From Frateuria soli (lineage in GTDB: Bacteria > Pseudomonadota > Gammaproteobacteria > Xanthomonadales > Rhodanobacteraceae), in the NCBI RefSeq assembly GCF_021117385.1, contig NZ_CP088252.1, forward strand, positions 2,418,001-2,482,000: a DNA stretch of 64,000 nucleotides, in the 5' to 3' direction. Both the position numbers and the translations under genes were made by a program. Below the pieces are notes generated by a model. The model searched no databases and was not told where the DNA came from. It was given only the letters and a program-made list of their open reading frames with translations. This document shows, one piece after another, positions 15,932-24,786 of the stretch (positions are counted from its first letter, which is position 1; each line of letters begins with the position of its first letter).

Positions 15932-16342
15932 ATGCGTCCCCAGTTGTCCCTCGCCGTCCTTTTCGCCGCCCAGCTGGCCATCCCCGCCTGGGCGCAGAGC
16001 CAGGCGCTCAACCTCAAGCTCCCGCCCGGCGCGCTGCCGGCGTCGGCCAGTACGGCGCCGAAACCGGCGAGCGCTCCGGGCGTGTACTACGGCGACCACA
16101 GCGGTCGCACCGCGGCCGACGAAAGCGTCGCCATCGACGACTGCGACGATGCCGCCTACAACCAGCCACAGCTCCACGGCAGCGTCGGCATGGGCGTGAT
16201 GAGCGGCAGCCACGTCGACGGCAATTACCAGCGCGGCTCGGTCAGCCTCAGCAAGGCCTTCGGCAGTTGCGACCATCCCACCGGCGGCGTGAGCCTCTCG
16301 ATCGGGGCCGGCAGCGGCCACTTGCACGGTCGCGGTCACTGA
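15932..16342 (+). CDS. Small exported protein of unknown function
   Basis: I do not recognise this 136-residue protein. It has a strong signal peptide (LSLAVLFAAQLAIPAWAQ) with a signal peptidase I site after AWA. The mature chain starts with a Pro/Ala-rich linker, then has Gly/Ser-rich alternating strands (GSVGMGVMSGSHVDGN, GVSLSIGAGSGHLHGRGH) with two Cys residues (DDCDD, GSCDH) that may pair. The C-terminus is His-rich. The alternating pattern would suit a small beta structure at the cell surface or in the periplasm. It ends 48 bases before the lipoate ligase genes, with no shown functional link. Confidence 0.6.
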   Translation: MRPQLSLAVLFAAQLAIPAWAQSQALNLKLPPGALPASASTAPKPASAPGVYYGDHSGRTAADESVAIDDCDDAAYNQPQLHGSVGMGVMSGSHVDGNYQRGSVSLSKAFGSCDHPTGGVSLSIGAGSGHLHGRGH

Positions 16343-16390
16343 CGCGGTGCCCGCCTCTGCGCTAGCCTTGCCGGCCTGAGCGGAGGAACC

Positions 16391-16681
16391 ATGCACGGCG
16401 AATACAAGATGCCCGGTGGCAAGCTGATCGTGGTCGACCTGGAACTGGTCGATGGCCATCTCGCCCAGGTGCGGGTGAGCGGCGATTTCTTCCTGGAGCC
16501 CGACCACGCCCTGCACGCCATTGACGCCGCGCTGGAAGGCCAGTCCGCCGATGCCGACGAACACGTCCTCGCGAGCGCGGTCCGGGCCCGGCTCGCGCCC
16601 GGCGTGATGATGTACGGCATCTCCCCCGAAGCCATCGCGGTGGCGGTCCGCCGCGCCATCGACCCGGATACGGCCCCATGA
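16391..16681 (+). CDS. Lipoate-protein ligase accessory subunit (LplA C-terminal domain-like, LplB type)
   Basis: The 96-residue protein looks like the stand-alone accessory domain of lipoate ligase. The pattern GEYKMPGGKLIVVDLELVDG followed by VSGDFFLEPDHAL and a C-terminal ISPEAIAVAVRRAI is shared with the LplB subunit of two-part lipoate ligases first studied in Thermoplasma. In that system the small subunit is needed to activate lipoate. GGAGGAAcc precedes the ATG. It overlaps the catalytic-subunit gene by four bases (ATGA), strong evidence that the two work as one enzyme. Confidence 0.8.
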   Translation: MHGEYKMPGGKLIVVDLELVDGHLAQVRVSGDFFLEPDHALHAIDAALEGQSADADEHVLASAVRARLAPGVMMYGISPEAIAVAVRRAIDPDTAP

Positions 16682-17454
16682 CCCGCACGCTCTGGCGCGA
16701 CCACGCCTGGCAACTGATCCACACCGAACCGCAACCGCCCGCGCTGCACATGGCGCTGGACGAGGTACTCACCCACGAAGTCGGCGCCGGCCACCGCCCG
16801 CCGACCCTGCGCGTGTGGGAATGGGGCGGGCCGGCAGTGGTGATCGGCCGCTTCCAGTCGCTGCGCAACGAGGTCGACGCAGACGCGGCGCAGCGTCATG
16901 GCATCGAGGTGGTGCGGCGCGTCTCCGGCGGCGGCGCGATGTTCATCGAGCCGGGCAACACGATCACCTGGTCGATCTACGCGCCGCTCTCGCTGATCAA
17001 GGGCATGAGCTTCCAGGAAGCCTACGCCTGGATGGATGCCTGGACGCTGGAGGCGCTGGCCGAGCTGGGCATCGAGGCCTGGTACCAGCCACTCAACGAC
17101 ATCACCTCCGCCGGCGGCAAGATCGCCGGCGCCGCGCAGGCGCACCGCGGCGGCGCCGTGCTGCATCACGTCACCATGGCCTACGACATCGACGCGACCA
17201 AGATGCTCGAAGTCCTGCGCATCGGCCGCGAGAAACTCTCGGACAAGGGCACGCAGAGCGCCGCCAAGCGCGTCGACCCGCTGCGCAGCCAGACCGGACT
17301 GGCGCGCGCGGCGATCATCGAGCACATGATCGCCACCTTCCGCCACCGGCACGGCCTGGCCGACGGTGCGCTGCGAGCCGACGAACTGACCCAGGCCAAG
17401 GTGCTCGCCCGGGAAAAATTCACCAGCCACGTCTGGACCGCGGACGTCCCGTGA
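16678..17454 (+). CDS. lplA: Lipoate-protein ligase A, catalytic domain protein
   Basis: The 258-residue protein has the biotin/lipoate ligase catalytic fold: TLRVWEWGGPAVVIGRFQS, the lipoyl-binding RRVSGGGAMFIEPGNTIT (RRxSGGGAV motif), and the conserved-lysine motif DITSAGGKIAGAAQ. It attaches free lipoate to the lipoyl domains of 2-oxoacid dehydrogenases and the glycine cleavage H protein. It lacks the C-terminal accessory domain of Escherichia coli LplA, which is instead encoded by the overlapping upstream gene. The split arrangement is unusual compared with enterobacteria. Confidence 0.88.
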   Translation: MTRTLWRDHAWQLIHTEPQPPALHMALDEVLTHEVGAGHRPPTLRVWEWGGPAVVIGRFQSLRNEVDADAAQRHGIEVVRRVSGGGAMFIEPGNTITWSIYAPLSLIKGMSFQEAYAWMDAWTLEALAELGIEAWYQPLNDITSAGGKIAGAAQAHRGGAVLHHVTMAYDIDATKMLEVLRIGREKLSDKGTQSAAKRVDPLRSQTGLARAAIIEHMIATFRHRHGLADGALRADELTQAKVLAREKFTSHVWTADVP

Positions 17455-17611
17455 CGCGGCGAGTGCGACCAGCACGCTGAGTCATCGATTTCCGGGTCCC
17501 TCCAGGATCGGGGGTGGCGTCCGCCCTGCCCCTACCAAACGTCACTTGCACCCCCTCGCCCGCCGCCGCAGGATCGGGCTTCCATATTCGCGTGGACAGA
17601 AGGAGATGCAG

Positions 17612-18985
17612 ATGCGCGTTTTACGCACGGCCGCCCTGGTGGCGGGATTGGGCATGGCCCTGGCCGCACAGGCGGCCGACACCGATTCATGGAAGCTGCC
17701 GGTCGCCGTCAAGAAACTCGACAACGGCATGACCGTGGTGGTCTCCGAGGATCACAGCTCGCCCACCGTGGGCATCAGCATGGTCTACCACGTGGGCATG
17801 CGGCTGGAACCGCAGAACCGCACCGGCTTCGCCCACCTGTTCGAGCACCTGATGTTCGAGGGCACGCCGGACGCGCCCAAGGGCACCTTCGAGCGGGTGA
17901 TCCAGGGTGGCGGCGGCGTGTTCAACGGCTCGACCCGCGCCGACTACACCAACTACATCGCCTCGGCGCCCTCCTCCGCGCTGGAACCGATCCTGTGGCT
18001 GGAGGCCGACCGCATGAAGTCGCTCGACTTCAGCGCGAAGAACCTGGCGAACCAGCAGAACGTGGTCAAGGAAGAGATCCGTGTCAACGTGAAGAACCAG
18101 CCCTACGGCCTGTTCTTCTGGACCGACCTGAACGCGCTGGCCTTCGACAAGTGGGCCAACAAGCACGACGGCTACGGTTCCTTCAAGGACCTGGACCACG
18201 CCTCCATCGAGGACGTGAAGACCTTCCACGACACCTTCTACCAACCGGCCAACGCGGTGCTTGGCATCGCCGGCGACGTCACGCCGGATCAGGCGTTCAA
18301 ACTCGCGCAGCAGTATTTCGGCCAGGTCCCCTCACGCGATCTGCCCAGGCGCCCGGACGTGTCCGAGCCGCTCAACACCAAGCCGCGCCATGCCGAGGAA
18401 ACCGACGCGCTGGCCAAGGTGCCGGCACTGGCCGTCGGCTGGAAGATGCCGCCGCGCGGCAGCGCCGACCAGGTGCCGATGATGGTGCTTTCGCAACTGC
18501 TGGTCGGCGACGACGCTTCGCGCTTCTACCAGGGCCTGGTCAAGGGCCGCCAGCTGCTGCTCAACATCGAGGGCGGCATGAACTTCCCGCTCGGCGACGG
18601 CAGTGACTATGCCGGCCCCGCGCTACTGGGACTGTTCGCCATCTACAAGCCTAACGCCACGCCCGACCAGGTGCTGGCCGCGCTCGATGAGGAGATCGCC
18701 AAGGTCGCCAACGACGGCGTGGACGACCCCACGTTGGCCAGCGTGAAGACCAAGATGCTGTCGGACTGGTACGGCGGGCTGGAGTCCTTCATCAACCGCG
18801 CCGACACCATGGCCAAGCTGCAGACCCTGTGGGGCGACGCCAACGTCGCCAACAAGATGCCCGGCTGGATCGAGGCGGTGACCGCCGACGACATCCGGCG
18901 CGTGGCCCGCGCCTATCTCACCGACGCCAACCGCAGCGTGGTCGTGCGCCGTCCCGTCGCCGCCGCCAAAGCTCCCGCCAAGTGA
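17612..18985 (+). CDS. M16 family zinc metallopeptidase (catalytic partner)
   Basis: The 457-residue exported protein has the inverted zinc motif of pitrilysins, FAHLFEHLMFEG (HxxEH), and a downstream zinc-ligand/EE region VVKEEIRVNVKNQ. A signal peptide (LVAGLGMALAAQA) directs it to the periplasm. Two ATG codons compete; AAGGAG at 17600-17605 abuts the first (17606) and is six bases before the second, so 17612 was chosen. It is followed eight bases later by a second M16 gene lacking the motif. Such pairs resemble the processing-peptidase heterodimers, so a joint enzyme is likely. Confidence 0.92.
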   Translation: MRVLRTAALVAGLGMALAAQAADTDSWKLPVAVKKLDNGMTVVVSEDHSSPTVGISMVYHVGMRLEPQNRTGFAHLFEHLMFEGTPDAPKGTFERVIQGGGGVFNGSTRADYTNYIASAPSSALEPILWLEADRMKSLDFSAKNLANQQNVVKEEIRVNVKNQPYGLFFWTDLNALAFDKWANKHDGYGSFKDLDHASIEDVKTFHDTFYQPANAVLGIAGDVTPDQAFKLAQQYFGQVPSRDLPRRPDVSEPLNTKPRHAEETDALAKVPALAVGWKMPPRGSADQVPMMVLSQLLVGDDASRFYQGLVKGRQLLLNIEGGMNFPLGDGSDYAGPALLGLFAIYKPNATPDQVLAALDEEIAKVANDGVDDPTLASVKTKMLSDWYGGLESFINRADTMAKLQTLWGDANVANKMPGWIEAVTADDIRRVARAYLTDANRSVVVRRPVAAAKAPAK

Positions 18986-18993
18986 GGACCGCC

Positions 18994-20412
18994 ATGAAGA
19001 CGAACAAGACGCTCAAGCTGCTCGCGCTGGCCGTGGGCCTTTCGCTGGCCGGCTTCGCGCAGGCCTCCACGCAGCCGCTGCCGAAGGACCTGCCCGCCTA
19101 CGGTCCAGAAAAGCCGCTGCCTACCCCGCAGATCCAGCAGCGCACGTTGCCCAACGGACTGACCGTGTGGGTCGTGCCGCGCGACGGGTTGCCCAAGGTC
19201 AACGTGGAACTAGCGGTACTGGGTGGCACCGCGGCGGACGACCTCAAGACCCCGGCCATCTCCGAGATGATGGCGCGCCTGCTCGACGAGGGCACCGCCT
19301 CGCTCAGCTCTCGCCAGATCGCCGAGAAACTGCAATCCATCGGCGGCAACTACCGCACCGGCGCTTACGCCGACGCCATCACCATCCGCGCCGACGCGCT
19401 GGCTTCGCACGCCCCTGAACTGATCGCACTGGTGGCCGACACGGCCCTGCATCCGGGCTTCCCGGCCAAGGAGGTTGCGCTGGCCCAGGCCAACGCGATG
19501 CAGGAGCTGAAGGTGCAGGAGGCCGACCCCGACTGGCAGGCGCAACGTGCCTTCGACCACGCCGCGTTCGGCGCGCATCCGTATGCACGCGACGCGCTCG
19601 ACGAGGCGAGCGTCCAGGCGAGCAACCCCGACACGCTGCGTGCATTGCATGACGCCCGCTTCCAGCCCGATCGGGCGCTGCTGGTGATCGTAGGCCGCAT
19701 CGACGCCGACCAGGCATTCAAGCTGGCCAGCGATGCGTTCGGCGGCTGGAAGTCCGATGGCAAGGCGCTCGCCAGGACCGCGCCTGCGCCGCATGAAGCA
19801 TCGCCCGATCGCCTGATCGTGCCGCGCGCCGGCGCCGTGCAGAGCAACATCCGCTACGGCCGCCCGGTGATCGCCGCCAGCAATCCGGACTTCATCCCGC
19901 TGACCGTGGCCGACACCATCCTCGGCGGCGGCTTCACCAGCCGTATCACGCAGGACATCCGCGAGGACAAGGGCTACTCGTACAGTCCGTTCTCGCAGTT
20001 CGACGCCCAGCGTGCCGGCGGCAGTGCCTTCGCCCGCGTCGACGTGCGCAACGAGGTCACCGGCGCCACGCTGGCGGAACTGGCCAAGCTGTACGACAGC
20101 ATGGCCACGCAGGCGCCCAGCAAGGAGGAACTGACCGGCGCCAAGCGGCTGGTGGGCGGCATCTACCTGCTGCGCAACCAGATCCAGGGCGCGCTCACGG
20201 CAACCATGGCCGGCTACTGGATCGACGGCCTGCCACCGGACTTCCTGGGCCGCTACGTCGCCGAGGCCAACAAGGTCACCGCCGACCAGGTGCAGGCCAT
20301 GGGGCGCAAGTACTTCGACTCGAAGGACCAGAGCATCGTGGTGGTGGGCGATCCCAAGGCGATCGACGCACAGTTGAAACCGTTCGGTACGTTCGAGGTG
20401 TTCAAGCCCTGA
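18994..20412 (+). CDS. M16 family peptidase-like protein, zinc motif lost (non-catalytic partner)
   Basis: The 472-residue exported protein (signal KLLALAVGLSLAGFAQA) keeps the M16 fold: LPNGLTVWVVPRDGLPKVNV at the start, and the C-terminal domain with LGGGFTSRITQDIREDKGYSYS, whose R...GY is the family substrate-binding signature. Where the first gene has HLFEH, this one reads MMARLLDEG, so the zinc site is absent. The R/Y motif is instead well kept, as in alpha-type subunits of processing peptidases. Division of labour with the upstream gene is inferred from this complementarity and the eight-base spacing. Confidence 0.9.
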   Translation: MKTNKTLKLLALAVGLSLAGFAQASTQPLPKDLPAYGPEKPLPTPQIQQRTLPNGLTVWVVPRDGLPKVNVELAVLGGTAADDLKTPAISEMMARLLDEGTASLSSRQIAEKLQSIGGNYRTGAYADAITIRADALASHAPELIALVADTALHPGFPAKEVALAQANAMQELKVQEADPDWQAQRAFDHAAFGAHPYARDALDEASVQASNPDTLRALHDARFQPDRALLVIVGRIDADQAFKLASDAFGGWKSDGKALARTAPAPHEASPDRLIVPRAGAVQSNIRYGRPVIAASNPDFIPLTVADTILGGGFTSRITQDIREDKGYSYSPFSQFDAQRAGGSAFARVDVRNEVTGATLAELAKLYDSMATQAPSKEELTGAKRLVGGIYLLRNQIQGALTATMAGYWIDGLPPDFLGRYVAEANKVTADQVQAMGRKYFDSKDQSIVVVGDPKAIDAQLKPFGTFEVFKP

Positions 20413-20420
20413 CCCGAGCC

Positions 20421-20448
20421 GCGGCCGCCGGCACCCGCCGGCGGCCGC
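20421..20448 (+). terminator. Perfect 12-bp hairpin after the M16 gene pair
   Basis: GCGGCCGCCGGC and GCCGGCGGCCGC pair perfectly around an ACCC loop, eight bases after the stop codon at 20412. There is no T-run, so it may terminate with help or protect the 3' end of the mRNA. Confidence 0.5.
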
Positions 20449-20530
20449 GCGCATGCATGCCTCGCCTTCACGCCCGCTCGACCGATGTGCGAACCAAATC
20501 CGGGGCCCGACCCGAGCAGAGGCCAGGGCC

Positions 20531-20908
20531 ATGCGGAACCCCGTCGGCTGGTTCGAAATCTACGTACAGGACATGCCGCGTGCGAAAGCCTTCTACGAGG
20601 CCGTGCTCGCCGTGAAGCTGGAAAAGCTGGAGGCACCCGGCTCCAGTCCCGTGGAGATGTGGGCCTTCCCGATGCAGCAGGGCGGCACGGGCGCGGCCGG
20701 CGCGCTGGCGAAGATGGAGGGCATGCCCTCGGGCGGCAACGGCACGCTGGTCTATTTCTCCTGCCAGGACTGCGCGGTGGAAGCCGGCCGCGTCGCCGCG
20801 CAGGGCGGCAAGGTCGAAAAGGACAAGTTCCCGATCGGACCCTACGGTTTCATCGCGCTGGCGGTGGACACCGAAGGAAACATGATCGGCCTGCATTCCA
20901 CCCGGTGA
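20531..20908 (+). CDS. VOC (glyoxalase/bleomycin-resistance fold) family protein
   Basis: The 125-residue cytosolic protein begins NPVGWFEIYVQDMPRAKAFYEAVL, the standard first beta-alpha unit of the vicinal-oxygen-chelate fold, and ends VDTEGNMIGLHS. The DMxRAKAFYE pattern and the IGPYGFIALAVDTEGN segment resemble VOC proteins of the PF00903/PF18029 type that are mostly uncharacterised. A metal site is plausible but the substrate cannot be predicted. The gene is convergent with the Nudix gene, 21 bases apart, and no dedicated partner is seen. Confidence 0.85.
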   Translation: MRNPVGWFEIYVQDMPRAKAFYEAVLAVKLEKLEAPGSSPVEMWAFPMQQGGTGAAGALAKMEGMPSGGNGTLVYFSCQDCAVEAGRVAAQGGKVEKDKFPIGPYGFIALAVDTEGNMIGLHSTR

Positions 20909-20929
20909 CTCCGGCGCGCCGCCGCCGGC

Positions 20930-21424
20930 TCAAAGGCGGCTGTACGACCACGACTGCATCCGCCCGTCCTTGTACGGCATCACGCCATGGAACGGCCGCG
21001 GGTCGTCGTCGAACACCAGTGGCAGGAAATGCCGGTCGCCTTCCCACATCGGCAGTTCCATCAGTCGCGCGCGCGGCACCCACTGCAGCGTGCCTTCGTG
21101 GTTGCCGGCGTGGCAGGTGCCCTCGAAGCCGTCGATCAGGAAGATGAAACCCAGCCAGTCCTCGCCCTGCTTGCCGAAGCCGGGCCAGTTGAGCGTGCCG
21201 CGCAGGCGCATCGAGGTGCATTCGATGCCGGCCTCCTCGCGGATCTCGCGGCGCATGCAGGCGGCGATGTCCTCGCCCGGCTCCATCTTGCCACCCAGCC
21301 CGTTGTACTTGCCCAGGTGCTGGTCGTCCGGCCGGGCATTGCGGTGGATCATCAGCACGTGTTCGCGGTCGGGCGAGAGCACGTAGCCGAGGGTGGCGAC
21401 GATCGGGCAGTAGGCGGTCGACAT
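20930..21424 (-). CDS. Nudix hydrolase (MutT-like 8-oxo-dGTP diphosphatase type)
   Basis: The 164-residue protein contains a complete Nudix box (residues about 46-68): GKMEPGED...RREIREEAGIE, matching GX5EX7REUXEEXGU with all catalytic Glu residues. The beginning PIVATLGYVLSPDREHVLMI and the LGKYNGLGG segment resemble bacterial and human MTH1-type 8-oxo-dGTP diphosphatases, which clean the nucleotide pool. The ending SWSYSRL is also seen in that subgroup. ATG at 21424 was chosen because upstream codons lack domain similarity. A minus-strand TACACT at 21453-21458 could be its -10 element. Exact substrate is inferred. Confidence 0.88.
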   Translation of the reverse strand: MSTAYCPIVATLGYVLSPDREHVLMIHRNARPDDQHLGKYNGLGGKMEPGEDIAACMRREIREEAGIECTSMRLRGTLNWPGFGKQGEDWLGFIFLIDGFEGTCHAGNHEGTLQWVPRARLMELPMWEGDRHFLPLVFDDDPRPFHGVMPYKDGRMQSWSYSRL

Positions 21425-21527
21425 CGGCGGGGAAAGCAGCGGCAAAGCGGCAAGTGTAGCGCCGGGCCTGAACACGCGCCCGTGCGCACACTTGCGCCTG
21501 TCGCGCCCGGGCGGCGACCATCGTGAC

Positions 21528-22319
21528 ATGATCCGTTCCGTCCCCCGCCCGCCATTGGCCTTGATCGTCTCCCTGCTGCTGGCCGCCCTGGCCGGCTGCG
21601 CACCGCAGGCCCGCGCGCTGGACAGCGAGGAGCGCGCGTTCGAGGGGCAGAACTACCGCGTGGTCAGCATCGACCTGAAACGCGAGCCGCTCACCCTGCA
21701 CTGGCGCGCACCCGACAGCGGCGAGCCGTTCGGCAGCATCGAGGGCCTGCAACAGTGGGGCGAAAGGCACGGGCGGCGACTGCTGTTCGCCGCCAACGCC
21801 GGCATCTACGACGCGGCGTTCAAGCCGCTGGGACTGTACGTCGAGGACGGCAAGGTGCTGGTGCCGCTCAACATGGCCCATGGCAATCCCGCCGCCGGCA
21901 ATTTCTCGTTGCTGCCCAACGGCGTGTTCGCGATCTATCCGGACGGCAAGGCCGCGGTCCAGACCAGTGCCGCGTTCAGGGACGGCGGGCGCAAGGCACA
22001 GTGGGCCACGCAGTCGGGCCCGATGCTGGTGATCGACGGCAAGATCAACCCGGCCTTCGTGCACGACTCGGACAGCCTCAAGTGGCGCAGCGGCGTGTGC
22101 GCGCGCACGCCGCAAAACGTGGTGTTCGCGGTGAGCGAGGCACCGGTCAACTTCCACACCTTCGCGCGGCTGTTCCGCGATGAGCTGGGCTGCCGCGACG
22201 CCTTGTTCCTCGATGGCACCATCTCCCGGTTCTACCTGGGCGAAGCGGGCTACGCCGGGGCGCCGGCCTTCATGGTCAAGCCCTACGCCGGTATGTTCGC
22301 GGTATTCGCGCCCGAATGA
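21528..22319 (+). CDS. Phosphodiester glycosidase family lipoprotein (NAGPA/DUF2233)
   Basis: The 263-residue protein starts with a lipoprotein signal, LLLAALAGC, so it is likely tethered to a membrane. The core matches the NAGPA/DUF2233 domain: LLFAANAGIYDAAFKPLGLYV, then ATQSGPMLVIDGKINPAF and a C-terminal DALFLDGTISRFYLG. The GPxLV and LDGT pieces are the shared active-site blocks of phosphodiester alpha-GlcNAcases. The bacterial substrate is unknown; cell-envelope glycans are plausible. Its stop overlaps the ATG of the penicillin acylase gene, so the two are co-expressed. Confidence 0.85.
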   Translation: MIRSVPRPPLALIVSLLLAALAGCAPQARALDSEERAFEGQNYRVVSIDLKREPLTLHWRAPDSGEPFGSIEGLQQWGERHGRRLLFAANAGIYDAAFKPLGLYVEDGKVLVPLNMAHGNPAAGNFSLLPNGVFAIYPDGKAAVQTSAAFRDGGRKAQWATQSGPMLVIDGKINPAFVHDSDSLKWRSGVCARTPQNVVFAVSEAPVNFHTFARLFRDELGCRDALFLDGTISRFYLGEAGYAGAPAFMVKPYAGMFAVFAPE

Positions 22320-24730
22320 GCCGCCGCCGCTTTCCGTGGCGGCGTACCCTCGCACTGGGGGGGCTGGTGCTGCTGGCCGCGGCGCTCGCCACCGGCTGGA
22401 ACCTGCTGGCCGGCAGCCGCGCGCGGCTGGAGGGCGAAGTGGATGTGGCGGGCCTGGCCGCGCCGGTGAAGGTCGCGCGCGACGCCAGCGGCAGCGTCAC
22501 CATCGATGCGCGCAGCCGTGCCGATGCCACCTACGCGCTGGGTTTCGTGCACGCGCAGGAGCGCTGGTTCGAGATGGACCTGATGCGCCGCGCCGCGGCC
22601 GGCGAGCTGGCCGCGCTGGTTGGCCCGGCGGCGCTCGAGACGGATCTGGACTTCCGTCGCCACCGCCTGCGCGCGGTGGCCGAGGCGGCCTACGCCGCAA
22701 TGGCGCCGGAGCAGAGGAAGGTGCTGGACCGCTATCGCGATGGCGTCAACGCGGGACTGGCCGACCTGCGCGAGAAGCCGTGGGAATACTTCCTGACGGG
22801 CGGCAAGCCGCAGCCGTGGCGCTCGGAGGACTGCCTGCTGGTGATCGGCGCGATGTACCTGGATCTCAACGGCCACGGCCACAACAAGCGCGAGCTGGAC
22901 ATCGCACGCATGCGGGCCGTGCTACCGGAGCCGCTCGTCGACTTCCTGCTCGCGCCCGACCCGGACTGGGAAGCACCCCTGGCCGGAATGCTCTCGCGCC
23001 CGCCGCTGCTGCCCGGCGCGACCGTGTACGACCTGCGCGGACAGCCTGCGCCCGCGACGAGCGTGGCCGTCGCCGGCGCGCTCGCGCCCGCGCTGGAAGC
23101 CCGCTTTCCCGGCAGCAACAGCTTCGCGGTCGGCGGCCGGATCACCGACACCGGCGCTGCGATGCTGGCCAACGACATGCACCTGGGCCTGCGCGTGCCG
23201 GCCATCTGGTTCCGCGCGCGCCTTCGCTACCCGGATGCCGGCGCGCCGGGCGGCACCCGCGACGCGGTGGGGGTGACCCTGCCCGGCATGCCGGCGCTGG
23301 TCGTCGGTTCGAACGGACAGATCGCCTGGGGCTTCACCAACAGCTACGGCGACTGGCTGGACTGGGTGCGGGTCACGCGCGACCCGGCCGATCCCTCGCG
23401 TTACAAGGTGCCGGGCGGCTGGGCGAGGATCGAACACCACGCCGAACGCATCCACGTCAAAGGCGCGCCCGACCGCATGCTCGACGTGCAGGCCACGCGC
23501 TGGGGCCCGATCCTCGCCAGGGACACCGATGGCACGCCACTGGCCCTGGCGTGGATCGCGCAGGACCCGCATGCCTACAACCTGGGCCTGATGCAGCTCG
23601 AGCGCGCACCCGGCGTCGCCGCGGCACTGGACCTGGCGCCGACCCTGGGCATGCCGCCGCAGAACCTGCTGGTCGCGGACCACGAAGGCCACATCGGCTG
23701 GACGCTGGCCGGCAATGCGATTCCCCTGCGCCCGCCGGGCACCGATCCGCAGCAACCGGCGGACTGGTCGCGGGCGGGCAGCGGCTGGCAGGGATGGGCG
23801 GCGCCCGCGCAGTACCCGCGCGTCGTCGATCCCGACGATGACCGGTTATGGACAGCCAACAACCGCACCGTCGACGGCCCCGCGCTGGCGCTGCTCGGCG
23901 ACGGTGGCCACGATCTCGGGGCGCGTGCGCAGCAGATCCGCGACGACCTGCGCATGCACGGCGCATTCAGCCCCGGCGACCTGCTCGACATCCAGCTGGA
24001 CGATCGCGCCATCTTCCTCACGCCCTGGCAGCGCCTGCTGCAGGACACCCTGGCCGGCACGCACGATGCCACCCTCACGCCGCTGCGCGAGCGCACGGCC
24101 CGCTGGGGCAACCGTGCCTCGCCGGACAGCGTCGACTACCGGCTGGTGCGCGCCTTCCGGTGGGAGGTGCACCGGCGGGCGCTGGCGCCGTTCGTCGCCC
24201 GGGTCAAGGCGCGCTATCCCCGGTTCGCCTGGCCCTCCGGCGGTGGCAACGGCGAGGCCGCGGTGTGGTCCCTGCTGCGCAACCAGCCGGCCTGGCTGCT
24301 CGATCCGCGCTACCCGGACTGGAACGCCCTGCTGCGGGCAGCCGCCACGCATGTGGCATCCACCCTGGGCAAGCAGCCCGGCGGCCTGGCCGCCCGCACC
24401 TGGGGCGAGGTCAATCCTGCCGGCATCCGCCATGCGCTCTCGCCCGCCCTGCCGCACTTCCTGTCGCGCTTCCTGGACATGCCGCAGACGCCCATGCCGG
24501 GCGATGCCAACATGCCGCGCGTGGCTGAGCCGGGATTCGGCGCTTCCGAACGGCTCGTGGTGGCGCCGGGCCACGAGGACCGGGGCATCATGGAGATGCC
24601 GTCCGGGCAGAGCGACCACCCGCTCTCCCCCTTCTACGGGGCCGGCCATGCCGACTGGGTCAAGGGCCGTCCCACGCCCCTGCGGCCCGGCCCGGCACGC
24701 TGGCGGATGACGCTGCGGCCCCCGAAGTAG
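22316..24730 (+). CDS. Penicillin acylase family protein (Ntn hydrolase, S45)
   Basis: The 804-residue protein has an N-terminal membrane/signal segment (TLALGGLVLLAAALATGWNL), the alpha-chain region DATYALGFVHAQERWFEMDL, and then the autocatalytic junction FPGSNSFAVGG, where the Ser after Gly (about residue 267) becomes the N-terminal nucleophile of the beta chain. The later GWTLAGNAIPLR and LLRNQPAWLLDPR blocks are also family-typical. Relatives include penicillin amidases and acyl-homoserine-lactone acylases. The substrate here is unknown; quorum quenching is a possibility, not a finding. It overlaps the glycosidase gene by four bases. Confidence 0.92.
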   Translation: MSRRRFPWRRTLALGGLVLLAAALATGWNLLAGSRARLEGEVDVAGLAAPVKVARDASGSVTIDARSRADATYALGFVHAQERWFEMDLMRRAAAGELAALVGPAALETDLDFRRHRLRAVAEAAYAAMAPEQRKVLDRYRDGVNAGLADLREKPWEYFLTGGKPQPWRSEDCLLVIGAMYLDLNGHGHNKRELDIARMRAVLPEPLVDFLLAPDPDWEAPLAGMLSRPPLLPGATVYDLRGQPAPATSVAVAGALAPALEARFPGSNSFAVGGRITDTGAAMLANDMHLGLRVPAIWFRARLRYPDAGAPGGTRDAVGVTLPGMPALVVGSNGQIAWGFTNSYGDWLDWVRVTRDPADPSRYKVPGGWARIEHHAERIHVKGAPDRMLDVQATRWGPILARDTDGTPLALAWIAQDPHAYNLGLMQLERAPGVAAALDLAPTLGMPPQNLLVADHEGHIGWTLAGNAIPLRPPGTDPQQPADWSRAGSGWQGWAAPAQYPRVVDPDDDRLWTANNRTVDGPALALLGDGGHDLGARAQQIRDDLRMHGAFSPGDLLDIQLDDRAIFLTPWQRLLQDTLAGTHDATLTPLRERTARWGNRASPDSVDYRLVRAFRWEVHRRALAPFVARVKARYPRFAWPSGGGNGEAAVWSLLRNQPAWLLDPRYPDWNALLRAAATHVASTLGKQPGGLAARTWGEVNPAGIRHALSPALPHFLSRFLDMPQTPMPGDANMPRVAEPGFGASERLVVAPGHEDRGIMEMPSGQSDHPLSPFYGAGHADWVKGRPTPLRPGPARWRMTLRPPK

Positions 24731-24745
24731 TTCCCCGCCCGCAAG

Positions 24746-24772
24746 CCCGATGCGACGTTCGGCCGCATCGGG
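24746..24772 (+). terminator. Terminator-like hairpin between the acylase and the nos region
   Basis: CCCGATGCG pairs with CGCATCGGG across a nine-base loop, 15 bases after the acylase stop. A T-run is lacking. It separates the acylase transcript from the nos promoter that starts about 15 bases later. Confidence 0.5.
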
Positions 24773-24786
24773 GCGGCCGGCCGGAT

